DNA of 64,000 nucleotides from Parapristionchus giblindavisi (lineage: Eukaryota > Nematoda > Chromadorea > Rhabditida > Diplogasteridae): positions 372,001 to 436,000 of the forward strand of contig CALSFV010000238.1 in NCBI GenBank assembly GCA_943737045.1, given 5' to 3'. The notes beneath the pieces are model-generated. The model did not search any database and was not told the origin of the DNA. It saw nothing but the letters and a program-made list of their open reading frames with translations. Both the position numbers and the translations under genes were made by a program. Of the stretch, positions 47,922-60,723 are shown in pieces (within the stretch, counting starts at the first letter, position 1; the number at the start of each line of letters is the position of its first letter).

Positions 47922-48038
47922 AGTATTGATAGGTCATCACAAATGGGCTCCGTGTGTGAGTGGATCGGTTCTCAGGGAAGAGAGGAACTCCTGAACACTG
48001 TCACACATAATGGTTTGGAATCGATTAATATCGATTAA
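47922..48038 (+). CDS. Short possible exon, unknown (X3)
   Basis: After TATTTGCAG the frame reads SIDRSSQMGSVCEWIGSQ and GREELLNTVTHNG to a TAA. A start-like frame, MLFKKSAGALRSVSRG, precedes it at about 47,784. It could be the 5' part of the enzyme gene below; phase and start are not established. Confidence 0.3.
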   Translation, partial: SIDRSSQMGSVCEWIGSQGREELLNTVTHNGLESINID

Positions 48039-48321
48039 TTACTGTATTGATTAGATCATGAACCCATGATTTTTCAATGTGCGATTCGTTCATTTACGTA
48101 TTCACTTGTTTTCAACCCCCCCCTCACACAGAGTAACACATTGAAACATTTAAGCAGTTCGCGAGAGAATCGACATAAGGGGTGTTTTTTATAATTTCTT
48201 TTTTTTTTCGACCCGAAAAATATACTTTCGTAGTTCAAGAATTATCGATTCGAGGCATTAAAGAAATTTAAAAAATAAGTAACACGTATCCTCTTATTTT
48301 TTCTAAAGTAAAAATTTTCAG

Positions 48322-51300
48322 GAAGGCTGAGCAGTGATCCGAATAATCTTCTTCTAGCAAATATCATTCGTATCTACAACGACACACCCCTTGTCCATTC
48401 GAGAATTCGATCCTTCTCAGATAGTTCGTCCTTTCCAACATATGTCATTATCGTCGAAGAAAACGATTTCAGGAAGTATGCATAGCAAAATCAGTTAGAC
48501 ACATATTACAAAGTACTGAATATATATTTTTATTCAACCTGAAAAACTTCTACGAGAATCAACTTCACACCCCGAGAAAATTTGAAACTCTCCGCACTGG
48601 CAATGCTCTCTCGCTTTTTTTGTCTGCGACAGAGCGGAGAGAAAAATTTGAACGGAACTCGTTTTTTTAAAATATATTCCGTTTTTTACAGTGTGCCAAT
48701 AATTAATCCCTAATAACCCTAATAATAATAATAATTAATAATAATTAATAACCCTGTAATATAGCAATTTCAGACCGAAATTATGGGTTCGTTCGCCAAA
48801 GGAACACAATATTTCTGTTCTCTCTAGTCTCATCGAAGAAATCATTATGACATCACCAACTGTGTCTATTCACAATTCGTTCGAGATAGACTGTGACCAT
48901 AGAGTCCGCAGAGTGGTTGGTATTTCAATTTTTGTGATCGAGTGCGAAATTTTCTTGCAGATCAAGAGATTATATCTTTTCAGTTCGGTGAAATGTTCGG
49001 TAAGGTAGATATGGACGATGCGTGCAGAACTTTCTACATGACTGACAAGCAATGCCAACTTCTTATGAATGTAATAAACATAATTATGGAAAAAAATAAT
49101 TGTGAAAACATCTTATCTTTTTCTTTATTCCATCATAATATACGTAACAAGAAAATAAGGACATAAAGTGATTGATGGATGTCCGTCGCTAATGTAGCAA
49201 TATCGGTGAGGGTTCTTGGGTGCAGTGGCAGTTTGAGGACTCTGAGCGAATCTTAGAAGAAGGTATAATTGTATCTGGGGAGATCTTAACTAGCCCACGG
49301 AAAGGGGATGGTGGGGATTTAACTAATTCGATGGGTAAGGAGTTCCATATATCTATAACATATTAACATTATAATCGCAGTTCTTTCGTGGAAGTTATCA
49401 AATTATCCTACATTCCTATCTATTTCAGACGAATTTTCCAGTACCACGAGGGTACTATCTGAGCGAATTAAACAGAGAGGAAGAATATGCACAAGTGTCA
49501 CGAGAATGGAAAGTCCCCGATGATGTTAGACTGTTACGGTTAGATTTTCATTCACCAGTCTGCCGGAACCACAAAATCTTATGCGTGTCCTATCATTATG
49601 CCCCGAGTCACCTTTCACTTATTTCTTTCTTATAAACGGCGAAGTCATTATTTATATCATCACCTTTTTTTTATCATATTCATTTTTCATGCGTCGTTGC
49701 ATGCATATAGATAAACTATAATATTTAAAAAAATATGCCGCGCACTGAAGTAATGAAAAGTCACGAAAAAAACACATAAAAGTCTCTCCTTGTTTTACAC
49801 ACTCTCTCGCTTATTTTGCTTAAATTTACTTGGAATGTTCCTTTAACAATATTCTAGGCGTTGCTGCCGAAACACAATAGTGCACATTAATATCTAATCT
49901 ATACATATAATCCTTAAAATAAGTAAATATAAAGTGTGCTCAAACTTATACTTACATCTATTATTGACCGTATAAAATATACTTGTTTATTTGGTACGAG
50001 AGTAGCCAATCACTCCCACAAGACATTTTCTTGTTTTGCATGGTTCAGAAACTATGCCGATCTCTTTTATATATAATATAGCGCGCGGCGAAGGTCAGCC
50101 GGGTTAGAGAGAGGCAGCGGAGAGACAGTCTAGAGGCGGGGCGAGATGTAGAAGGCTACATCTCGCTCGCCTCTCGATTGTGACTTCCGTTCGTTAGCAC
50201 CATTTGTCATTTTCTTATGCAAGTACATTTTATACGCACAATAATGTCATTAATTTAATATCTTTAATTATGAGTGTAACTGTGAATTTTGAACTACACA
50301 TGACTAATAATTAACAGTAAATTGAATATCTTAAGGTTTTCGAAAAGCGTCATGCAATAAAAAATGTAAAGGTACAACCCGTTATTCAAGGCTCACGAAG
50401 TCCTGTTGGTTATCACTACCATGCAATAGATTCCAGAAAGAAACATAGTGAATTAGACCAAAATCAATAATATCCAGTCTAAACAATGGCATAACTGTAA
50501 TTATGCGTGTAACACTTCAGAGATCGCCTGCGTACTCTTCCAACGGTGGCTCTGCGAACCGAGGAAGGAGAACTCGCGACATACATCTCTACTCATAACA
50601 TGGGAGCGGTGAGTATCTTAAAGACCCGCGAATTAGAGACCCGCGAATGCTCATTCAAATCTCCTATTGCCGAATTTTCCTATTTTCAAAAAAGCGCGCC
50701 TTTGCCTGCGATTGCAAGCATGATTCATTCATGTTTCTAGCAATCAATAGGCAGAATTAGCGTTAAATAAATGGTGCACTGTATGTAGAATAACTTTTGC
50801 AACCTTTCTGTCTTTACAGTTTGTTCACGAAAATATTCGCGGGAGTCCACCTTTAAAGCGACACCCAAGCTAATTTGGCTCCCCGCATTTGCAATACTCT
50901 CTCGCAAACAAAGAAAGTAAGAGAGCATGGCCAGAGCGGAGAGTAAAATTAGCTTGGGTGTGCCTTTAAAGGGAGCGAAACCTTTGTCAATGGCCTATTC
51001 ATTGCGAACACTATTTAAGAATGGTTGTAGACAGATTAGTCTGGAAAAAGGGAATTTTGATATTCGTTTTTCGAATTTACATTCGATTTTCGATTATTTA
51101 CTAGGTTACCGCATCTTTATCAAAAATACTATGTTGAGGATATACATTTAAAGGGTGACCCTCGAGTTTTTTTTAAATTGCCAGGCAGATCTACAGATCA
51201 CATCTCACTGTATACAAAAAAAACCAATTTTCTCTAAAATTTTAGATGCACCGACATACCGTAATCCGAGCTTACAAGCTTACGAGCTGGTTAGAATTCA

Positions 51301-52660
51301 TTGATTCCATAGACACAAAAATTTGAAATTTGGAAGAAGGTCACTTCCAATGTCCCGCGTTCTTCATTTCTATATCGCACCGAAAATCTCCTGGTTTCCC
51401 TTCTTTAATATTTTGAAAATATTTGCATCCTAGCTTCACATTTACTAGGGGAATAATAGTTGTGTCGTGAACGAATCCGAAAGCGATGATGGTAAAAGGT
51501 GAGGGGAGATGATAAAAAATGGTTTCAAAAGTCGCACCCAGAACCTACTATTCAATATTTTCAATCGATAGCTTAAATGACCATCTCCCAATCTCTCTGG
51601 TGTGACGGAAGATAACGAACACTTTATCAATTAATCACAATGTCGATTTGATTATCGTCAAATGTTCATTTCAGCTGAGTCATCTTTACACAAGACCTGA
51701 ACATCGAGGGAAAGGACTTGCTAAGATCGTTGAAATGACTCTGGCCCAAAAATTTATGTGAGTTTTTTTTCTCGTAGTTTTGGTAACAGGACAAAACAAA
51801 AGCGCGGCTGGGGTAGAAAATCCGCAAGCGACAAAGCGCAATTTCGGACAGAGTTATCAAATCATGGTCAAGTTGGATTTTTTGCTTCATTGCTTCATTG
51901 TCATGGCTATTACGCCATTATTTAGTCTCTGATCTCTGGGCAACTTGAGCTTTCTCCGCGCAGAAGCTGGACCCCCGCTTATTATTCTTGCGCGTTTCAC
52001 AGCGTTTCGAGAGCGGAATTTAGCGAGGCGACGAGAGAAAAAGAGAGACAAAGAGAGGCGAGAGAGACTGCAGACAGTTAGAGACACGCGACGCGACACG
52101 CGACGCATGCAAGGGCGCGGAGGAGAGAGACTCCGCCCCGCTCAGTTGATGTGCATTATTGGCATCTTGCCAAAAATTCTATGTCCGCTCTCCCCACAGG
52201 GCTGAAACGCTGTGCGTTTGTCGAGCACTTGTGCTTTTGTCCTATGTAATTGTTAATTGATTATTGATTGTGGCCTCAGAAACTTGAGCTTGTTATCAAG
52301 AAGATTTCCTCATTTTGGCACTTTCTCCTTGTGATATGCTGATAGGATAAATTAAATGCGAAATGTGTGAAGTAAAAGCATGGAAATGTACTCTATAAAT
52401 AAAATTTAACGCATAATATAAGATAATTGAGGCCCTGTAATTTCGGCTATGGGCTTCTAGACAGCAGTAAAATATATTATCATTATTGCTGTTATCGATT
52501 GTTATTCAGCAAACGTGGATTGCGCCCATTCATGCACGTTTTGATTGGAAATGATCAAAAGTTTCGTCAAACTTTCCGTAATCCGTTTTACACGGAATGG
52601 ATTGATGATCAAGGCTCACAGATGATTTGGTACTTCAGCTCGATTCCGATGAAACCGTGA
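48322..52660 (+). CDS. Glycine N-acyltransferase-like GNAT enzyme (X3, reference copy)
   Basis: Exons joining in phase: 48,322-48,475; 48,774-48,892; 48,961-49,070; 49,226-49,270; 49,429-49,538; 50,521-50,608; 51,675-51,757; 52,510-52,660 (stop), about 285 residues plus a missing start exon, near the usual GLYAT length of about 290. The N-terminal part (FPTYVIIVEENDFR) and linker (YYLSELNREEEYAQVSREWK) precede LRTLPTVALRTEEGELATYI, the acyl-CoA loop RPEHRGKGLA and RPFMHVLIGNDQKF. This order matches glycine N-acyltransferase-like proteins, which conjugate acyl-CoA to amines. The donor after exon 2 (GTGACC) is weak and that boundary is uncertain. Introns hold a 278-bp TA element and a Transib-like element. 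The PAN gene follows 0.5 kb downstream. Confidence 0.75.
49964..50241. mobile_element. 278-bp TA element, private to X3
   Basis: Ends TTGACCGTATAAAATAT and ATTTTATACGCACAA between TA (49,962-63; 50,242-43). X1 and X2 have the empty site at about 18,970 and 34,637 (complement ATCTATTAATGTCATT). Same length as the Y1 insertion at 28,570. Confidence 0.85.
51998..52214. mobile_element. 217-bp GC-rich element, Transib-like, private to X3
   Basis: Perfect 11-bp ends CACAGCGTTTC and GAAACGCTGTG. It is flanked by CGTTT (51,993-51,997; 52,215-52,219), the empty site in X1 (about 16,832) having one CGTTT (complement AAACG). A 5-bp duplication and a CACAG-type terminal heptamer resemble Transib elements. 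Interior is GC- and GA-rich (GCGACGCGACACGCG), unlike its surroundings. No transposase. Confidence 0.65.
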
Positions 52661-53125
52661 TTATCCCTGGATGCTGATCGTTTTTTTGTTCCTAGAATGA
52701 TAAAGATCTGCTCAACTGATTGATTTTGTTCACTGTTGACATGTGCCTTGCACTTGGTGCAAGTGCTAGAAAACATTGGTATTTGAAAATTATGGTACTG
52801 CACAATTAAATGAAGTAATCCAAATTTAGAAGACAACGTCACAATATAGGTTTTTTTTATAATCCCATCCATATGCAGTCGTCGTAAGATCGTAGTCTCT
52901 GCGGAATGAATCGCTTGAATGTCTTCTTGTCGTTCGTGGGAACCTTTTTTTTTCGTTAATATCTTGGCTCCACTTTCGAAAGTTCTCATTCAGTGGGTAA
53001 GTAAAAAATTTCTTTTTTTCATCTTTCGGCGATCCTTTGATTTTTATTTTCAATATGGAGGAAGTCATACCTTCACCATGGCAAACTATTTGTGTCTTCA
53101 TTTCAGTCTTCATTCGCTTTCTACA

Positions 53126-54289
53126 ATGATCAACCTCACAACAGCTCTGCTCATCCTCCTTCCCCTTTCCGAGGTACTGCTTCTCATTTGCTTAGTGCTC
53201 CGTACATTGAATTATTGTCCGTATAAATTGTACTTACATAATTTCATTGCTACTGCTGCTAAACAGAGGAAAACTATCGATTAACTCCCCACTCTTTCCT
53301 CCTTTCCTTCCTCGCTCTCTCCGATCTACCTACTCTCTCACCGGTGCTCTCTCTCTAAACATAGAAATTCATTGTGGCAGTGGTTGGCTACTCTCGCACC
53401 AAATAAACAAGTGTATTTTATACGGTCAATATAATAATAATAATAATATATTTATCTTCTCTATACGGATCAAAAACGAGAAGATGTATAATGGTATGTG
53501 TACTGATTGAGAACAATAAAGAAGAGACAAACTGCAAATTACTTAATCACAGTTTTTATAGTATTACAAAAGATAGAAGAATTGGCAACGGTTACTAAAT
53601 ATCAATATTAATAATGTGAATTTGCAACCTCAGGCACAGAACATTCGAGTCCGCGTGAGTCACAGTGAATATGTCCAACTTTCTGCTGATCTCAAAGAGT
53701 TTCTGATATGCTTGCAAAATTGTCAAAAGGTATGTTAACTTTAAAGCGACACCCCGACCTAATTTGAAACGCTCCGCTCTGGCCATAATCTCTCGCTTTT
53801 TTGTCTACGAGAGAGTATTGTCAATGCGGCGATTAAAATTAGCTTGGGGTGTGCTTTTACATAGCTTTCAATGCATTCATTCGCTTGCAGGATCCCAAAT
53901 GTAAAGCGATTCAATTCGGTATGAACCCATTAACTTGCGATAATTCACCAGATGAAGATATCGTTAATTCAAACTCAATGAAGGCCATAAAAGAGGAGTG
54001 TGATGGACCTCCTTCACCCTCGTCTTCTTCGCCTGCGATTGATACAGCAACTGAGACAACTTGTGTGGAGAATGATAGATATAATGAATACAGTCAACTT
54101 CTTTGTGTTAACGGAAAATATATTTGTTTAAGTGGCGGAGAAATTCGTATTACGGTTGCGACTACGGAATATTCCGGACTCACATTGAGAATGGAACGCG
54201 ATCAGTGGAAGTTGTCAACCGGTCTTGAAAATGTGATAATTCCGAAAGGATCCGGTATCATGATACGATGCGTCAGTGAAATCATATGA
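53126..54289 (+). pseudogene. Small secreted PAN/apple-like protein, frameshifted copy (X3)
   Basis: Exons 53,126-53,173 (signal peptide MINLTTALLILLPLSE), 53,634-53,730 and 53,891-54,289. Exon 2 is 97 bp instead of the 96 bp in X1 and X2 because GAGTTTCTG became GAGTTTTCTG, shifting the frame before the second cysteine. Exon 3 remains open (KCKAIQFGMNPLTC ... SGIMIRCVSEII). The copy is broken unless the extra T is a sequencing error. It lies 0.5 kb downstream of the GNAT enzyme on the same strand. Confidence 0.6.
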
Positions 54290-54314
54290 TTCCGAAGTGA
54301 ATCTTCCAAACGGA

Positions 54315-56310
54315 GATAACGTTCATCGAAATGGCAACGAATTCTTGTGCACGGGAGAAAGTTCTAGGCTTGTTCATATCTAACCTGGCCAAATGGCATA
54401 TTTATTTATCGAGGAGATCATTATTTAAATACTTCGTTTACATGGGGAGGGGATGTTAGCGGATGAAAAAAAAAACAAATTTTAATCAACTATTGGCAAT
54501 TCATCATTTTTTACATTTATTTGTTAGAATAGAAAAAGCTTCGTAATTCTTGTTTATTTGTTTTTTCCTCATAATAGAAATGTTCTATCACAGAATTTAA
54601 ATTTTTCAAAGCAGTTTGTTCAATGTCATATGAGTATCATATTCATAATAATGAAAATATTTATCCTTTTTAAAAGCAGATGGGACCAAACAGGGGGAAT
54701 CTTCTTATCCAAAAGATCTATTCTTTCGTTTCTGAGAGAATTCATCACCATTCAAGAAAACGTCCGCACATGAAACTTGATTGGTTGTTCGTCTAACAGG
54801 CCTGCTTGACAATATCATATTAGTGTCATATAGCCTCATTCTAACCAGTATTGGGCGAAATTTAAGGGATCCTTCGCTCTGGAAATTCCCCCCCCCCCCC
54901 GCGGGGCACCCTGTCACTCGCCCCGCGGGCACTCTGCCGGGCACCCTGCGGGGCAGCTTGTTCAGTCTCTGTAAATGACAGAGTAACCGCGGGGAAGTTT
55001 CTCTTCGACAGGGAGCCCCGCGGGGAAGTTTCTCTTCGACAGGGAGCCCCGCGGGGTGGCTTGGTCTTCTTCTTCTGTAATTGATACAACAAATGAAACA
55101 ACTTGTGTGGACAATAAGAGATATAATGCATACCTTCAACTTCTTTGTGTTAACTTAATACATTGGTGTACGAAGACATTATTATTTAACGACGTAGCGG
55201 CTGAAATACCATAGAACACCAAACACAAACACCATTGCTAGTTAAATTATTTAAAGTCTACTTAAAGTGGGAAAGTTTAAGTAGACTTTAAGTGGCAAAA
55301 TACCAGAGTAGGAGATAACTCTTACTCCCTCTTACCCCTCTCGTTTTTTTTACCCGACAAGCTCTCATTTTCTTGTTGCTTCAATTGTTGTCGCAGCTTA
55401 TGGATGTAAGATAAATAAATAAATAAATAAATAACGTTCATCGAAATGTCAACGTATTCTTGTGCACGGGAGAAAGTTCTAGGCTTGTTCATATCTAACC
55501 TGGCCAAATGGCATATTTATTTATTTATCGAGGAGATCACAATTTAAATTCTTCGTTTGCATGCTTGGGGGGGGGGGTTGGCGATGACTCCCAAATTGTA
55601 ATCAATTATTGGCAATTCATTATTTTTCACGTTTATTTGTTAGAATAGAAAAAGCTTCGTAATTCTTGTTTATTTGGTTTTTTCTCATAATAGAAATGTT
55701 CTATCACAGAATTTAAATTTTTCAAAGAAGTTTGTTAAATCATATTATTGTCACATTAATAATAATATTATTTGTCCTTTCAGCACATTAAAAGAAGAGG
55801 GGGCCAAAACAGGGGGAATCTTCTTTTCCAAAAGATCTATCCTTTCGTTTCTGAGAGAATTCATCACCATTCAAGAAAAAGTCCGCACATGAAACTTGAT
55901 TAGAATAGTCAAATAACCCACGAAAACCTTATGTTGTTCGTCCAACAGGCCTGTTGTCATCGTATTAGTGTCATATTGCCTCATTCTAATCAGTATTGGG
56001 CGAAATTTAAGGGATCCGTTAATTCGCTACGGAAATTTCTCCCCGCGGGGCACCCTGTCACTCGCCCGGCTCTGTGGGGTACTCTGCGGGGCACCCTGCG
56101 GGGCAGCTTGTTCAGTTTCTGAAAATTACAGGGTGCCCCGCGGGGAAATTTCTCTTCGACAGGGTGTCCCGCGGGGTGGCTTGTTTTTCTTCGTCTGCGA
56201 TTGATACAACAATTGAAACAACTTGTGTGGACAATAAGAGATATAATGCATACCTTCAACTTCTTTTGTGTTAACTTAAAATACATTGGTGTACGAAGAG
56301 ATTATTATTT
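54315..56310. repeat. Local tandem duplication of PAN 3' region (X3)
   Basis: 54,315-55,200 and 55,430-56,310 share GTGCACGGGAGAAAGTTC, ATTTGTTAGAATAG and the CCGCGGGG minisatellite remnants with a PAN exon-3 piece (CVDNKRYNAYLQLL at about 55,100 and 56,220). Only one to three 31-bp units per copy. Confidence 0.7.
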
Positions 56311-56314
56311 AACG

Positions 56315-57170
56315 AAGTAGCGGCCGAAACACCATAAGGCACATTGTTGGTTAAATTATGTAATAAAAAAATTATATTTAAAGTGCATGCATACTTATTC
56401 TTGTACATCTATTAATAATATTAATTTAATTAACTTATCCACTGAATGAGGACTGCTGGAAGGGGAGCCATTCTGTGATTTAATTAAATTAGTAATGTAA
56501 TTAGAAGTACTATAATTGGTTTACTTGTACGTTAAAAATAAATTATAAAAATATATATTAGTTAATAATATGCCTTATGTTTCGTCAGCTAATGCATAAC
56601 ACGATGGAATAGAGAATCAAGCGATGGAACAATTCATTCCGCAGATACAAAACTCTTACGACGATTCAATATGGATGGGATTATTCTCGGAATATGTTTC
56701 ACTCTTATCATTTCTTCCAAGACTTCTTCTATGAGCAATTGACAAATATTTATTTATCACAAACAATAATCGAAAGTTGTCTTCCAAATTAAGACGAAAC
56801 ACCATAGGGCACATTATTAGCTAACTTATTTATTTTAAAATTTACTTTAACAGAGCATGCATACTCATTCTTGTACATCTATTAATATTATTAATTTAAT
56901 TACTCCGTTTAATTATGCAGTACGGATTTTTCCAAAATAACGTAATTAAATTAATAACATTAATGTACAAGACTAGGTTTGCATGCACTTTAAATTTAAT
57001 ATTAAAAAATATAGGCAGCTAATGATGTGCGCTATGGTCTTTCGGCCGCTATGTCTATTTTATAATGTTTTCTGGCACATGACTATGTGCAAATCATAAA
57101 TTAATATATAATAATATGATCTTGAACGATGTCAACAGTGAATAAAATCAATCAGATTGGCGGACATTTA
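56315..57170. other. Palindromic repeat remnants, no gene
   Basis: Several GCGGCCGAA-family half-elements (56,320-56,580; 56,795-57,055) and a remnant containing TCAATTGATC-like sequence also found at 15,960-16,290. No supported coding region. Confidence 0.5.
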
Positions 57171-57209
57171 TCATTCTAGGAACAACAAACGATCACACTC
57201 CAGGGATAA

Positions 57210-60200
57210 TCACGATTTCATTTAAAACGAGCTGAAGTACCAAATCATCTGTCATCAATCCATTCCGTGTAAAACGGATTACGGAAAGTTTGACGAAACT
57301 TTTGATCGTTTCCAATCAAAACGTGCATGAATGGACGTAATCCACGTTAGCTGAATCAAAATCGATAATAATAATAACGATACTGTATGGTACCGATGTC
57401 AAGAACGCTGACCCCCAGTCTACTCAGGGCATTGACTATTTTATATTACGCGTTAAATGTTCTTTATGGAGTAAATTTGCATGCTTTTACTTCATATATT
57501 TCGCATTTAATTTATCCTGTCAGCATATCACAAGGAGAAAGTGCCAAAATGAGGAAATCTTCTCGATATCAAGGTCCTTGAGCCTCTGAGGCCTCAAATC
57601 AATCAATCAATCAATATTTACAAACTCACATAAAGTTTTGGGCCAGAGTCATTTCAACAATCTTACCAAGTCCTTTCCCTCGATGTTCAGGTCGTGTGTA
57701 TAGATGGCTCATCTAGAATGAAGATTTACTATATTTATTTTCACTCCGAGCTAATTTGAATTTTCTGGTCTGACAATAGTCTCTCGCTTTTTGTCTTCGA
57801 GAGAGTGTTGTCGGAACGGAGAGCAAAATTAGCTCGGAATGTGTTGTTAAAAAACACTATCTGAGAAAATTCAACAACTGGGATATTTTTTGGTATCGGT
57901 GAAAAATGGATTTTTCTGTTTTATGTGTGATAATTACAGGCTCCATGAGTGAAGTACACTGGTACATGGAAATTGCTTCCAATTGAAAATTTGCTTCAGG
58001 AGGTGACCACAGAACGATTTGGCGCCTTTTCCTAAAAAGTTTATTTCGAATCCAATCGATTCGGGAGTGGGTGCAATGGACTCCTTGGCAAATTCTAAGA
58101 AACTATTGCTGAGGAAAGTTTTTTGACCCACGGTCAACGAAGGCTGGAATTTTGAATTTTCGAAAAAAATTTCACGCTTAATTAATTTTCACTACTTCAC
58201 CTTAACAAGCCTACAACTTTTTATTTGCGCAATCTCTTTTTATTCTAAATATTATAACACATGTTCAGTTTGAAAATCATAATTTTTAAAAAATTTTAAA
58301 TTTATGTACGAATCAATTTTGTTCGTTGGACTTAATTGTGGTGGGGATTGGCGACGTTTCCTAAAAGTTTATTTCGAATCCTACCGATTCGGGAGTGGGC
58401 GCATTCGAATCCTTGTCTAATTCTAAGAAACTTGCTGAGGAGAGTTTTTCGATTAACGGTCAACGAACGCTGGAATTTGGAATTTTCGAAAAAAAAAGTT
58501 TACATTAAATTAATTCTCACTATTTTCCCATGGCGAATGTAAACTTTTTATTTGCTCAATCGCTGCTACATAATATAACACATCTTCAGTTAAAAAAAGT
58601 GTAATTTATAAAAAAAATATAAATTTGTGTTCGAATAAATTGTGTTTTTTTTAAATGAATTATGGTGAGGAATTGTGGTATGGGTAAGAAGCGAAATTTT
58701 CTGCTCGATTTTTTTGTCGCTTTTCTGCTAGTTTCATGCGTATTTCAACGCAATGACACGGGTATTTGACTGTTCATCCGGTGGTTCGGAGTGCAGCTGC
58801 AGTTGGACAGTGTTGCTCACTATTATAATCATCATTGTGATGTAATTTTTTTTCTATTCACTTATTCGTATACGTGCTAAGATGTGTTATGATATGTAGC
58901 AGCGATTGTGCAAATAAAAAGTTTACATTCGCCATGAAAAATAGTGAGAATAAATTTAATGTACACTTTTTTTTTCGAAAATTCCAAATTCCAGCGTTCG
59001 TTGACCGTTAATCGAAAAACTCTCCTCAGCAATAGTTTCTTAGAATTAGACAGGGATTCGAATGCGCCCACTCCCGAATCGGTAGGATTCGAAATAAACT
59101 TTTAGGAAACGTCGCCAATCCTCACCACAATTAAGTCCAACGAACAAAATTGATTCGTACATAAATTTCCAATTTTTTAAAAATTATGATTTTCAAACTG
59201 AACATGTGTTATAATATTTAGAAGCGATTGCGCAAATAAAAAGTTGTAGGCTTGTTATAGTGAAATAGTGAAAATTAATTAAATGTGAAATTTTTTTCGA
59301 AAATTCCCAATTCCAGCCTTCGTTGACCGTTGATCGAAAAACTCACCTAGACAATAGTTTCTTAGAATTACCCAAGGAGTGCATTGCGCCCACTCACTCA
59401 TCGATTAGATTCGAAATAAACCTTTTAGGGAAATGCGCCAATCCGTTGTGTGGTCACCCCCTGAAGCGAATTTTCAATTGGAAGCAATTTCCAAGTACCA
59501 GTGTACTTCACTCATGGAGCCTGTAATTATCACACATAAAACAGAAAAATCCATTTTTCATCGATACCGCACATATGTAGATTTTCTAAGATAGCGTGTT
59601 TTAAGTGATATCTTTTGATCAAAATTTTTGTAATGAAACGAGAATGGATTTTTCATGATATCAAACAATTGCTGGCGAAGTATTGAACGAAACCATTTTT
59701 TCTGGATTTAGTTTTTTTTTTTAAATTAAATAATTCAAAAAGAAAAATGTGTAATGATTTTGATTTGCTCATAAGAAGACGAAGGAATATTCACGATAAA
59801 AGTACCCCTTGCATAGGACCTCAGCACACCCAGACTAAACAGCCTTTTAGTGGCAAACCATTCCTTGCCGAATGGATCCCAGTGCTCCCCTTCTGGTATT
59901 TCCAAACTAGTAGTTTACTTACGTGACGTCACAGACTAGTATTTTACTGCTAGTTTACTACAAGTGGAAGAACATTTGACGGAATTACAGTATTATACAC
60001 CACTTCTAGTAAACTTACGTTTAACTAGCCGTAGACTTGCAAGTCTACGGCTAGTGGGAAATATAAGTAAACTACTAGTTTGAAAATATCAGAGCCAGTG
60101 CTTGCTAAAGGTCAATGTATTGCATTCTCTTCATAATAAACTTACCGTTCCCATACTGTGAGTAGAGGCATAGGTCACCTTCCTCGGTTCGCATAGCTAC

Positions 60201-60225
60201 CGTCGGAAGAATACGCATGCGATCT
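57210..60225 (-). pseudogene. GLYAT-like enzyme 3' copy, broken (Z2)
   Basis: Mirror of 9,254-12,306. The first exon (60,225-60,146) has lost eight bases (AACTCGTG in Z1), shifting the frame after RTEEG. The last exon has TTTTAAATG for ATTCCGATG, creating a stop four codons early. The loop exon (about 57,713-57,630) is intact. Z2 is therefore a pseudogene while Z1 is not obviously broken. Confidence 0.6.
57850..59600. repeat. Composite fold-back of four units (Z2)
   Basis: Mirror of 9,905-11,660. Confidence 0.7.
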
Positions 60226-60351
60226 CTGAAGTGTTACATTTAAATTAATGTTATTAATAGATGTACAAGTATAAGTATGAATGCACTTTAAATATATATT
60301 TTTTGATTAAAGAAAGGGACCCACGAGATTTGGCTATTGACATGAAGTACG

Positions 60352-60665
60352 TGGGACATAGGAAGTGACATTCTGTTCTCTGTTAGATTTGACAGTTTGA
60401 ACGCGTAGATCGTGTGGTTCAGTGGTTAGTTGTCAGCGCTTGTAACCGCGCCACGCGGATTCGATTCCCGTTTGCAATTTTCTATACATTTGTGCTTCAC
60501 AATCAATTTCAAAAACTCGCGCCTTTCCCTGGACATATCAATGAGCCCGAATTACGGTATTCTGGGGCATCTAAAGTTTTAGAGAAAATTGTTTTTGTAT
60601 ACAAGGAAATGTGATCAATAGTTCTGTCTGGCCAGTTTAGTCACGAAAAAACTCGTTGGTTCCCT
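60352..60665. mobile_element. TTAA element with tRNA-like cargo (Z2)
   Basis: Mirror of the element at 8,814-9,168 (full extent about 60,309-60,670); includes CTCGTTGGTTCCCTTCT at the right end and the tRNA-like stretch at 60,408-60,478 (+). Confidence 0.5.
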
Positions 60666-60723
60666 TCTTTAAATAAGTTAACTAGCAATGTGCCCTATGG
60701 TGTTTCGGCCGCTACGTCTACAT

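Larger units (their letters stand above)
44750..57170 (-). repeat. Block X3, inverted copy of X1
   Basis: Genes run on the plus strand. It carries private insertions at 45,408, about 46,000-47,240, 49,964 and 51,998, and a local tandem duplication of the PAN 3' region (54,315-55,200 and 55,430-56,310). Confidence 0.9.

Noticed and set aside
53247..53510. 87-codon frame in X3 with hydrophobic start
   Set aside because: It runs through the TA element in PAN intron 1, and only the 16-codon signal exon at 53,126 fits the gene.
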